DNA of 16,634 bases from Oleispira sp963933055 (GTDB taxonomy: Bacteria; Pseudomonadota; Gammaproteobacteria; Pseudomonadales; Oceanobacteraceae): the NCBI GenBank assembly GCA_963933055.1, contig CAWVSY010000070.1:1-16634 (forward strand), in the 5' to 3' direction. The translations under genes and the position numbers were made by a program. The first letter of the stretch is position 1. Every line of letters begins with the position of its first letter. Below the pieces are notes generated by a model that was given only the letters and a program-made list of their open reading frames with translations, made no database searches and was not told the DNA's origin. This document shows positions 1-6,918 of the stretch, in pieces.

Positions 1-950
1 GAATGACGCTGTAGTTGGAAAAGAAACAAATTGGTGAGCAAATAATTACTGTTCCAAGAGTGCTCAACGGTGGTGCGTTCATAGCGTCCATTTTCTAGTT
101 TTCTGCGATGTAAGCCATAATGTTCTACGTAATTTATAATTTCTAATAATGAAAAAGCAACAAAACTTTGGGCAAAGAAATAACCTATGCCAGCCCATCC
201 CCAAAGCGCTCCGCAGATGCCTGCAAAAACAAAGCTAATGCCATACCACCAAATTAATTCATTGCTTAAACTGAAAGTGCTTTTGCCTTTGCGCTTAAGT
301 TTTTTAGCCTCTAGTGACCAAGCATTTAAGAAGTTATGCAGGTAAGCATGCGGTAAAAATTGATATAGCGTTTGCTTGTAGCGGGAGGAGGATGCATCTT
401 CTGGCGTAGAAACATTAACGTGATGACCACGCACGTGTTCAACTTTAAAACCGCCGTAGGTTACACAAGCAAACAGCAAGCCGCCTGCCCATTGTTCAAT
501 AAGCGGATCTTTGTGAATTAATTCATGACCCACGTTAATAGCAACAATTGCCCCAACCGTCCCAACCGAAAGAATCCAGCCTAGTTGGCCGATCCAGCTC
601 ATGTCTGCGGACATTAAAATATGTCCTCCGTAGAGGATGGTCGCAATCTGCATAGGAAGGCACAGTAGGGTGAGGATTCTGTAAAAAATCTCTTTTGATA
701 ACTCAGGAACTTGAGTTTCTTCATCCGGATTTACCGGATCTTGGCCGATCAAGTGATCCAATATAGGAACTAGTACAAAGACAAAGACTAAGGTCGTAAA
801 GGCAAATAGATCTTTATAGCCATATTGTTCACCAAGCCAGACAGACGCTAATAGGATGAGTGAGGGTAATGTGACGAGTAGGTAAGCGTATTTTTTGATT
901 TTAATAATAAAATCAAGGTCTTTGCTTGCGGGTAGGGTCGTTGAGTTCAT
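1..950 (-). CDS. alkB: Alkane 1-monooxygenase (AlkB), C-terminus cut by window edge
   Basis: Integral-membrane non-haem di-iron hydroxylase that oxidises the terminal carbon of n-alkanes to 1-alkanols, using electrons from rubredoxin and rubredoxin reductase (neither is in the window). I translated the minus strand by hand: 316 residues are present and the frame is open to the edge. The histidine boxes sit where the family has them: HELIHK at 142-147, EHVRGHH at 171-177 followed by a TPED/SSR segment, the NYVEHYGL signature at 273-280, and the start of LQRH(SDHH) at 313-316, where the window ends. Hydrophobic helices lie at about 21-38, 47-64, 90-113, 122-140, 233-252 and 254-272. Family members are about 400 residues, so roughly 85 are missing. 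The start is the ATG at 950, with an AGGAG ribosome site 6 bases upstream. The gene is divergent from a GntR regulator, which suggests local control by alkane or fatty-acid signals. The enzyme class is secure; the exact chain-length range cannot be read from sequence. Confidence 0.96.
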   Translation of the reverse strand, partial: MNSTTLPASKDLDFIIKIKKYAYLLVTLPSLILLASVWLGEQYGYKDLFAFTTLVFVFVLVPILDHLIGQDPVNPDEETQVPELSKEIFYRILTLLCLPMQIATILYGGHILMSADMSWIGQLGWILSVGTVGAIVAINVGHELIHKDPLIEQWAGGLLFACVTYGGFKVEHVRGHHVNVSTPEDASSSRYKQTLYQFLPHAYLHNFLNAWSLEAKKLKRKGKSTFSLSNELIWWYGISFVFAGICGALWGWAGIGYFFAQSFVAFSLLEIINYVEHYGLHRRKLENGRYERTTVEHSWNSNYLLTNLFLFQLQRH

Positions 951-995
951 ATTTTACTCCTAGTATTCATTTCCAATTATTGTTATTTTGTTGGA

Positions 996-1006
996 TTGTA
1001 GGACAA
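996..1006. promoter_or_regulatory. Candidate GntR/FCD operator TTGT-N3-ACAA
   Basis: The bases TTGTAGGACAA form a perfect palindrome with a 3-base centre. They fit the TNGTNNNACNA half-site pattern described for FadR/FCD-subfamily GntR regulators. The site lies 45-55 bases before the alkB start codon and overlaps both possible alkB -10 boxes, so binding would be expected to repress alkB. A one-mismatch copy, TTGGATTACAA, lies at 1058-1068, about 62 bases away centre to centre. Both are preceded by GTTGG. The pattern is seen directly; the link to the adjacent regulator is inferred from position. Confidence 0.5.
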
Positions 1007-1034
1007 AAGTATCTTTTCTATACCGTTTTTGCAA
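1006..1034 (-). promoter_or_regulatory. Candidate alkB promoter
   Basis: On the minus strand a TTGCAA -35-like box (1034-1029) is followed after 17 bases by TACTTT (1011-1006). A second -10-like box, TACAAT, lies just downstream (1000-995) without a good -35. Transcription from either would give an alkB leader of about 40-50 bases, and the candidate GntR operator would sit across the start region. The matches to the sigma-70 consensus are imperfect, so this is a guide only. Confidence 0.3.
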
Positions 1035-1070
1035 GTGATATCCGAAGAAAATTGCAGTTGGATTACAAAA

Positions 1071-1095
1071 CAACCAAAACCACACCATTTGGTTG
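1071..1095. repeat. 8-bp perfect inverted repeat in the alkB-gntR spacer
   Basis: CAACCAAA (1071-1078) and TTTGGTTG (1088-1095) are perfect inverted arms around a 9-base centre. The repeat lies between the divergent alkB and gntR promoters. It could be a binding site for another regulator. It could also act as a weak hairpin, since GGGTTTTT follows on the plus strand. It does not fit the TNGTNNNACNA pattern. Confidence 0.4.
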
Positions 1096-1183
1096 GGTTT
1101 TTGATGTGACCCCAAGCGCTATTGCCGTTTAAGAAAAATAGTGTAAAAGGGCTTGAGTTAAGGCTTTCAGGGCTAACTGGCTG

Positions 1184-1192
1184 TGGTAGACT
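1184..1192 (+). promoter_or_regulatory. Candidate extended -10 promoter for gntR(-smc)
   Basis: TGGTAGACT contains an extended -10 (TG-N-TAGACT) 42 bases before the gntR ATG. No good -35 is found at normal spacing, which is tolerated for extended -10 promoters. As the gntR-smc gap is only 35 bases, this promoter may also supply smc. Confidence 0.3.
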
Positions 1193-1233
1193 TAGTGTTT
1201 TTTCATATAGATGCAGGATAAGTAGTCGACCTC

Positions 1234-1893
1234 ATGAGTTTTAATGCGCCTAAAAGCATGGCTGAGCAAATTGCTCAACACCTCGCGAATCAAATAATTT
1301 CTGGTGAACGGATTGCTAATGAGCGCATTCAAGAACTCAAGGTTGTCGAAGAGCTGGATGTCAGCCGAGGCTCTGTTCGTGAAGCGCTGCTTTTAATGGA
1401 AAGAAGACATCTGGTTGATATTATTCCAAGACGCGGTGCCATGGTGGCAGAGATTAATGCCGAGTCTGTTGAAAACTTATTTGATGTTTTTGGTGTTTTG
1501 GTGACACGTCTCGCAGTATTAGTGGCCCAGCGCTGGAAAGATGGTGAATTAGATAAGCTGGTTCAGCATTTGATTTTGTTGCAAGGAATGGCAAATCAAG
1601 AAAATCGTGAAGAATTTATGTCGCAAGTTTTTGGATTATTGAGCATGGCTTATCCGCTCGCGCGTAATGAATATTTGCACGAACTGTTGGTTAATATGCA
1701 GCCAGCAGTGCATCGTTGTTATGCTTTGGCTCAACGCTATAAGCCTAATGATGGACAGGCCGCACTGGTCTTTTTTTCGGCCTTGATGACAGGCGTTACG
1801 CAGCGAAAAGTTGATTTATTGCCTGCGGCTGTTAAAGAATATTTTGATCACCAATTAATATTGGTATTGGCTGCTCTTAAAGCCAATCAATAA
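1234..1893 (+). CDS. GntR-family (FadR/FCD subfamily) transcriptional regulator
   Basis: DNA-binding regulator of 219 residues. Residues about 9-75 form a GntR winged helix-turn-helix: the MAEQIAQHLANQIISGE start, the recognition-helix segment VSRGSVREALLLMERR at 44-59, and the wing IIPRRGAMVAEI. Residues about 78-215 are an all-helical domain of FCD/FadR type and length. The usual FCD metal ligands look mostly lost: the D..FH pair is replaced by S130..F133-G134, and the later EH pair is absent. Only the His in YFDHQL near the C-terminus remains. This favours a non-metal, FadR-like (possibly acyl-CoA) effector, which is inference. The start is the ATG at 1234; the only purine-rich stretch (AGGATAAG, from 1215) is rather far upstream, and a second ATG at 1258 is possible. 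It is divergent from alkB, its likely target, and 35 bases upstream of smc. Confidence 0.85.
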   Translation: MSFNAPKSMAEQIAQHLANQIISGERIANERIQELKVVEELDVSRGSVREALLLMERRHLVDIIPRRGAMVAEINAESVENLFDVFGVLVTRLAVLVAQRWKDGELDKLVQHLILLQGMANQENREEFMSQVFGLLSMAYPLARNEYLHELLVNMQPAVHRCYALAQRYKPNDGQAALVFFSALMTGVTQRKVDLLPAAVKEYFDHQLILVLAALKANQ

Positions 1894-1928
1894 TAGAATA
1901 AAAAATAATTAATTAGGATAGACAGGTT

Positions 1929-4900
1929 ATGCGCCTAAAGGCCATCAAACTGGCAGGATTTAAATCGTTTGTAGACCCAACTTATATACCGTTTCCAACA
2001 AATATGACGGGTATCTTGGGTCCAAACGGTTGTGGAAAATCAAATACGATTGATGCAGTACGCTGGGTTATGGGTGAAAGCTCCGCTAAGAATCTTCGTG
2101 GCGATTCGATGACAGACGTTATTTTTAACGGTTCTGCTCAACGCAAGCCCGTTGGTAAAGCCAGTGTTGATCTAATTTTTGATAATAGTGACGGCACGCT
2201 GCGTGGAGAATACGCTGCGTTTTCGGAAGTGGCTTTGCGTCGCCAAGTAACCCGTGAAGGTCAGTCAACTTATTACCTCAATGGCACTAAGTGTCGTCGT
2301 AAAGACATTACCGACATTTTCTTAGGCACAGGTTTAGGCGCTCGTTCTTACTCGATCATCGAGCAAGGTATGATTTCACGCCTAATTGAATCAAAGCCAG
2401 AAGAGTTGCGTGTTTTTATTGAAGAAGCCGCAGGGATATCAAAATACAAAGAACGTCGCCGTGAAACTGAAAATCGCATGCGTCGTACAAATGAAAACCT
2501 TGAACGTTTACAAGACATACGTGATGAGATGGAGCGTCAACTAGCGCATCTGCATCGCCAGGCTCAAGCCGCCGAAAAGTACAAAGAATATAAAGCTGAA
2601 GAGCGCTTAAAGAAAGGACAACTTCAGGCCCTGAAATGGAAAGTATTGGATGTTGATTATCGTAAGCGTGAATTAGAAATAGCTGAACTCGATGTCCAGT
2701 TTGAAGGCAAAATGGCGCAGCAAACCTCGGCTGATACCGCGATCGAAGAGCGTCGAGAAAGCCATCATGAGCGAACTGAGGTTTTTAATAGTGCACAAGC
2801 CAAATATTATGAAGTAGGTGCACAAATAGCACGCCATGAACAAAAGCTAGAGCACCAGGCGCAAATGAGTTTACAGCTGTCGCAAGATTTGGCTGAAACT
2901 GAAAAAGGTATTTTAGAAACTCAGCGTGCTTTAGAAGAAGACCAGTTAAAGCTTGAAGACGTTAACGAAGAGTTGATGATGCTAGAGCCAGAGCTTGAAG
3001 TTTTACTGGCGGGTGAAGAAGCCGCTGGCGAAGAACTAATCATTGCTGAAGAGGCCATGCAAGCTTGGCAACGCAGTTGGGACGAATTTACGCAAAAAGC
3101 CAGCGCCCCCGCTAGGCAAGCAGAAGTTGCACAAAGTCGCATTCAGAGTTTAGAGCAGCAGCTCACGCGATTACAGCAGCGTATTGAGCGTTTAGATGAA
3201 GAAAAACGTCAGCTGACTTCAAACCCCGAAGCGGAAGAAATCTTATTCTTACAAGAACAAATTTCAGAACATGAAATGCAGCTTGAAGAGCAACAAACGG
3301 TTGGTGATAACTTTGGCGAACACGTTAATCAGCAGCGTGAAAATATTGAAACTCTGCGTCGAAAACTGGACGAAGGCCGAAGTGAACTGCAACAAGTTCA
3401 AGGTCGTAAAGCTTCGCTTGAAGCATTGCAGCAAGCGGCAAAAGGCGAAGGTAATACGGCGGTTAGTCATTGGTTAGAAAGCCACCAGTTATCTCGTAAG
3501 GCTCGATTATCCGAAAAAATTCATGTTGAAAGCGGTTGGGAAAAAGCCGTTGAAATGGTGATGGGTAATTATCTGCAGGCCGTGATTATTGATGATCTTG
3601 ATCCAGTGCAACACTGGGTTGATGGGCTGAAAGATGGGGAAGTTATTTTATGGGCCGATAAACAGCAAGAAGGCATCGCTTTAGCGGGTAATAACGTATT
3701 ATCGGCGAAAGTCAGTGGTGATGAAAACGTCAGTTCGTTATTAGGCTCAGTGCAAACGGCTGACAATTTATCGATGGCTATGTCTCGTCGTAGTGAGTTA
3801 TCCGATGGTGAGTCAATCATCACGCCAGAAGGCTTGTGGTTGGGTAAATCTTGGCTTCGAGTTGCTAAGGATGGTGAAGGCAATGGCGGTATTCTGGCAC
3901 GACAGCAAGAGTTAGAAGAGCTTGAAATACGCTTTGAAGATTTAGACATTAGTGTTGAAGAGTGGGAAGTTGATCTTGATGCGGAACAGCTGAAACTGCG
4001 TAATTTAGAGCAGCAGCGTGAAGTTCAGCAAAAAGAAATGACGGCCTTTGCTCGTCAACTGTCCGAGTTTCAGTCTCAATTGTCTGGTAAACAGGCGCGT
4101 GCTGAGCAATTAGCATTACGCACCGATAAAATTAATAATGAACTGGCAGAAGTGAATGAGCTGCAAGTGCTCGAACGCGAACAAATTGCTGAGGCCCGTA
4201 TTCAATGGCAAGAAGCCATGGAAAATATGGATCAGGATGCCGACGAGCGCAGTCGCTTGCAATCGGAGCGTGAGAATACAACAACCCGTATTGAAAATGC
4301 TCGTATGAGAGCACGACAAGAAAAAGATCAAGCGCATCAATTGCAATTGCGTCATCAAGGATTCAGCAATCAGCAGCAAAGTTTGTCACAAGCGGTAGAG
4401 CGTTTGCATCAGCAAATGCAACGTAGCCAAGAACGAAAGTCTCAAATTCAACAAAATCAAAATCGTGACCATGATTCGGATCTTGAAGAATTAAAAATGC
4501 AGTTAGAAGAGCTGTTAGAAAAGCGTCTTGATGCAGAACAGATTATGAGTGATGCGCGTCGTGAGCTGGAAGCCGTTGATGCTGAATTAAGACAGTTCGA
4601 AAAGGACCGAGCGATAGCAGAAAAAGCGGGCTTAGATTTACGTACGAAATTAGAACAAGTCCGAATGGAGACACAGTCTTTAGAGATTCGTCGAAGCAGT
4701 TTGGTCGAGCAGCTGGTGGAAGATGATCTCACCCTTGAAGGGGTTTTAGAAAGCTTGCCAGAAGAAGCTGATATCCAATTGTGGAGTGAAGAACTTGAAC
4801 GCATCGCTGAACGTATACGCCGTTTGGGGGCAATCAACTTAGCCGCTATTGATGAATATAAAATTCAGTCTGAACGCAAAATATACCTTGATGCTCAGCA

Positions 4901-5438
4901 TGAAGATTTAGAGAAAGCGCTAGCAACCCTTGAAAATGCTATTCATAAAATTGATCGTGAAACAAAAACACGTTTTAAAGAAACATTTGATAAAGTAAAT
5001 TCAGGTTTAGCGGAACTGTTTCCAAAGGTATTTGGTGGTGGTCATGCAAGTTTAGAATTGACGGGCGATGATCTGCTTAATGCAGGGGTTTCTATTATGG
5101 CGTCGCCTCCAGGTAAAAAGAACAGTACGATTCATTTGCTATCGGGTGGAGAAAAAGCATTAACGGCCATTGCCTTGGTATTCTCTATTTTCCAATTAAA
5201 TCCTGCACCTTTTTGTATGCTGGATGAAGTTGATGCGCCACTTGATGATGCCAACGTTGGGCGCTATGCACGTTTGGTAAAAGCGATGTCTGAAAAAGTA
5301 CAATTTATATATATTACCCACAACAAGATTGCCATGGAAAAGGCTGATCAGTTAATGGGTGTCACCATGCATGAACCAGGGGTTTCTCGTTTAGTATCGG
5401 TTGATATTGAAGAAGCCACGAAAATGGTTGAAGCATGA
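1929..5438 (+). CDS. smc: Chromosome segregation protein SMC
   Basis: ATPase of the Smc-ScpA-ScpB condensin, which organises and separates sister chromosomes by DNA loop formation. The protein has 1169 residues, the usual length. The N-terminal head carries Walker A GPNGCGKS (31-38). Long coiled coils span about 170-510 and 660-1010, full of E/Q/R/L heptads. A hinge lies at about 515-655. The C-terminal head carries the ABC signature LSGGEKAL (from 1071), Walker B CMLDE with D1099 and catalytic E1100, the D-loop and the switch His in ITHNK. No active-site residue is missing. An AGGAT ribosome site lies 9 bases before the ATG. scpA and scpB are not in the window. The cell therefore probably uses Smc-ScpAB rather than the MukBEF of enterics, although some species carry both. 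Confidence 0.98.
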   Translation: MRLKAIKLAGFKSFVDPTYIPFPTNMTGILGPNGCGKSNTIDAVRWVMGESSAKNLRGDSMTDVIFNGSAQRKPVGKASVDLIFDNSDGTLRGEYAAFSEVALRRQVTREGQSTYYLNGTKCRRKDITDIFLGTGLGARSYSIIEQGMISRLIESKPEELRVFIEEAAGISKYKERRRETENRMRRTNENLERLQDIRDEMERQLAHLHRQAQAAEKYKEYKAEERLKKGQLQALKWKVLDVDYRKRELEIAELDVQFEGKMAQQTSADTAIEERRESHHERTEVFNSAQAKYYEVGAQIARHEQKLEHQAQMSLQLSQDLAETEKGILETQRALEEDQLKLEDVNEELMMLEPELEVLLAGEEAAGEELIIAEEAMQAWQRSWDEFTQKASAPARQAEVAQSRIQSLEQQLTRLQQRIERLDEEKRQLTSNPEAEEILFLQEQISEHEMQLEEQQTVGDNFGEHVNQQRENIETLRRKLDEGRSELQQVQGRKASLEALQQAAKGEGNTAVSHWLESHQLSRKARLSEKIHVESGWEKAVEMVMGNYLQAVIIDDLDPVQHWVDGLKDGEVILWADKQQEGIALAGNNVLSAKVSGDENVSSLLGSVQTADNLSMAMSRRSELSDGESIITPEGLWLGKSWLRVAKDGEGNGGILARQQELEELEIRFEDLDISVEEWEVDLDAEQLKLRNLEQQREVQQKEMTAFARQLSEFQSQLSGKQARAEQLALRTDKINNELAEVNELQVLEREQIAEARIQWQEAMENMDQDADERSRLQSERENTTTRIENARMRARQEKDQAHQLQLRHQGFSNQQQSLSQAVERLHQQMQRSQERKSQIQQNQNRDHDSDLEELKMQLEELLEKRLDAEQIMSDARRELEAVDAELRQFEKDRAIAEKAGLDLRTKLEQVRMETQSLEIRRSSLVEQLVEDDLTLEGVLESLPEEADIQLWSEELERIAERIRRLGAINLAAIDEYKIQSERKIYLDAQHEDLEKALATLENAIHKIDRETKTRFKETFDKVNSGLAELFPKVFGGGHASLELTGDDLLNAGVSIMASPPGKKNSTIHLLSGGEKALTAIALVFSIFQLNPAPFCMLDEVDAPLDDANVGRYARLVKAMSEKVQFIYITHNKIAMEKADQLMGVTMHEPGVSRLVSVDIEEATKMVEA

Positions 5439-5493
5439 TCATTGAAAATAATTGTGTAGAAGCAAAAAATATTATGGAAAATGCGATGCAAAC

Positions 5494-5499
5494 TATAAT
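5494..5499 (+). promoter_or_regulatory. Candidate internal promoter (-10) for zipA
   Basis: A perfect TATAAT lies in the 88-base smc-zipA gap, 27 bases before the zipA ATG. No recognisable -35 lies 16-18 bases upstream. It could supply extra zipA-ligA transcription independent of gntR-smc. Confidence is limited because the region is AT-rich. Confidence 0.4.
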
Positions 5500-5514
5500 G
5501 TGGCAAGTCAGCAC

Positions 5515-5521
5515 AGGGGAG
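5515..5521 (+). promoter_or_regulatory. Strong ribosome binding site that fixes the zipA start
   Basis: AGGGGAG lies 5 bases before the ATG at 5527. An in-frame ATG 75 bases upstream (5452) has no comparable site, and translation from it would run through the candidate -10 box. The 5527 start also places the membrane anchor at the very N-terminus, as in ZipA. Confidence 0.75.
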
Positions 5522-5526
5522 ATCAA

Positions 5527-6867
5527 ATGGAATTAAATTTACGCACGGTCTTAGTCGTTCTTGGCTCTTTAGTCATGCTAGGGATTTTATTTGATGGTTT
5601 TCGCCGTATGCGCCGCGCCCGCCAAGATGCGCTTAGCTTAGATGTTAAGGGCGATTTTAAATTTCCTGAAGATACTTTCTCTTCAGAGCTTCCTAATGGT
5701 GGGGCTCGGGTCGTTGATGATGTTGATGCAGAAGAATTATTAGAGGATGCTAAAAAATTCCGTGATCAGCTAGACGGACTTTCTGGCATGTCGGCACTCG
5801 ATAAAATGGAAGAGAATGCTCAAAATGAATTGTCTGCGGATATTCAGAACTCTCTTCATGAAGAACGTGTCTATTCTGGTGAACCAGACTTTCAACATGA
5901 CAGTTACCAGCTTGATAACGACCAGCTCGAAAGTGAACCTGTTTTTCAATCGGCACAAGAAGAAGGTTTAGCAACGGCATTAGTAAAAGAAGATGCTCTT
6001 ATTCCGAAAGCAAAGCCACTCGATTTGGATGAGCACGTTCCATTACTCATGGATGTAGAAGAGCTGGGCGAAGAAGTTGAGCCTCAAGTTCAAGAGCACC
6101 AACATTCTGACCAGAAAGAAGCTAATGATACCGTCACCGAAGAGATTGAATTAACGTCTGATGATATTGCGGGTATTGAAGCTTCCGTTGCTGGCATTGC
6201 TAGTATGCTTTCGCCTAGGTTTGATCAATCGCAATGGACAGAAGATGTGTCCGAGCCTGCCCCTGTACTTGCACACGAGCAAGAGCAGGCTCGCGAACAA
6301 GAACAAATACCGTCTGATGATTATTGCCAAGATGATGGCCGCCAAGAAGCCGCTGATATGATGGCGCAAGCGGCATATGCCCCGGTGAAAAAACCAGGGC
6401 CGAATGCGGAATCCTTGGCTGATCGACCTGAGGCCAGTTTGGTATTAGTCACCCATGTGGTTCCACACGATGCTGATGGATTCTGTGGTGAAGATATTTT
6501 ATATCTTATAAATAGTTGTGATTTACGCCACGGTGAAAAAGAAATTTTCCACCGCTTTGAACAAGAGAATGGCGACGGCAGTGTGCAGTTCTCTATGGCT
6601 AATTCATTCAGCCCTGGTGTGTTTAATCCTGAAACTTTATTGCATGAACGTATCCATGGGTTGAGCTTATTTATGAGCTTGCCTGGGCCTAAAAAAGCGA
6701 TGGATGCGTTTGAAGCCATGACCGAAATGGCCTCGGTGATCGCACGTAACCTTGGCGGCGATGTTCATGATGAAACTCATAGCATCATGGCGTTGCAGAC
6801 GATAGAACATAATCGTCAGCAGGTTCGAGATTATGTTCGTAAGCAGAGACTTACAGGCAAAAAGTAA
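5527..6867 (+). CDS. zipA: Cell division protein ZipA
   Basis: Inner-membrane divisome protein that binds the C-terminal tail of FtsZ and tethers the Z-ring to the membrane. The protein has 446 residues. The order is typical of ZipA: an extreme N-terminal membrane helix (about 7-23), a basic patch RRMRRARQ (26-33), a long flexible linker (about 40-300), and a C-terminal FtsZ-binding domain (about 304-440). That domain contains SLVLVTHVV, an FCGEDILYLINSCDLRHG-like strand/helix, FSMANSFSPG, and LSLFMSLPGP. The linker is strongly acidic (D/E-rich, with an EQEQ-type repeat near its end) and not the Pro/Gln-rich type of E. coli, and the protein is about 120 residues longer than the E. coli one. 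It lies between smc and ligA, as in Pseudomonas. The start is set by the strong ribosome site at 5515-5521. Confidence 0.93.
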   Translation: MELNLRTVLVVLGSLVMLGILFDGFRRMRRARQDALSLDVKGDFKFPEDTFSSELPNGGARVVDDVDAEELLEDAKKFRDQLDGLSGMSALDKMEENAQNELSADIQNSLHEERVYSGEPDFQHDSYQLDNDQLESEPVFQSAQEEGLATALVKEDALIPKAKPLDLDEHVPLLMDVEELGEEVEPQVQEHQHSDQKEANDTVTEEIELTSDDIAGIEASVAGIASMLSPRFDQSQWTEDVSEPAPVLAHEQEQAREQEQIPSDDYCQDDGRQEAADMMAQAAYAPVKKPGPNAESLADRPEASLVLVTHVVPHDADGFCGEDILYLINSCDLRHGEKEIFHRFEQENGDGSVQFSMANSFSPGVFNPETLLHERIHGLSLFMSLPGPKKAMDAFEAMTEMASVIARNLGGDVHDETHSIMALQTIEHNRQQVRDYVRKQRLTGKK

Positions 6868-6918
6868 CAACAATGTACATTTGTATTATTAACAGTATTC
6901 AATGCAGTATTTAAATTT

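Noticed and set aside
1071..1095. The inverted repeat as a terminator
   Set aside because: It lies between divergent genes with nothing transcribed into it, and the stem is only 8 bp; a regulatory site is likelier.
926..1132. A 68-codon plus-strand open frame across the alkB start and spacer
   Set aside because: It overlaps the alkB start, the alkB ribosome site and the operator region, has no ribosome site, and its translation resembles no protein family.
3569..3949. A 126-codon antisense open frame within smc (and similar ones at 2921-3142 and 4457-4837)
   Set aside because: The Ser-rich translations are what antisense reading of Glu-rich coiled-coil codons gives; there is no family resemblance and smc is intact.
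5452..5526. An N-terminal extension of 25 residues to ZipA
   Set aside because: No ribosome site precedes the earlier ATG, the stretch contains the TATAAT box, and it would bury the membrane anchor. The ATG at 5527 has AGGGGAG 5 bases upstream.
6321..6719. A 132-codon antisense open frame within zipA
   Set aside because: It lies over the conserved FtsZ-binding domain, shows no recognisable domain, and has no ribosome site worth noting.
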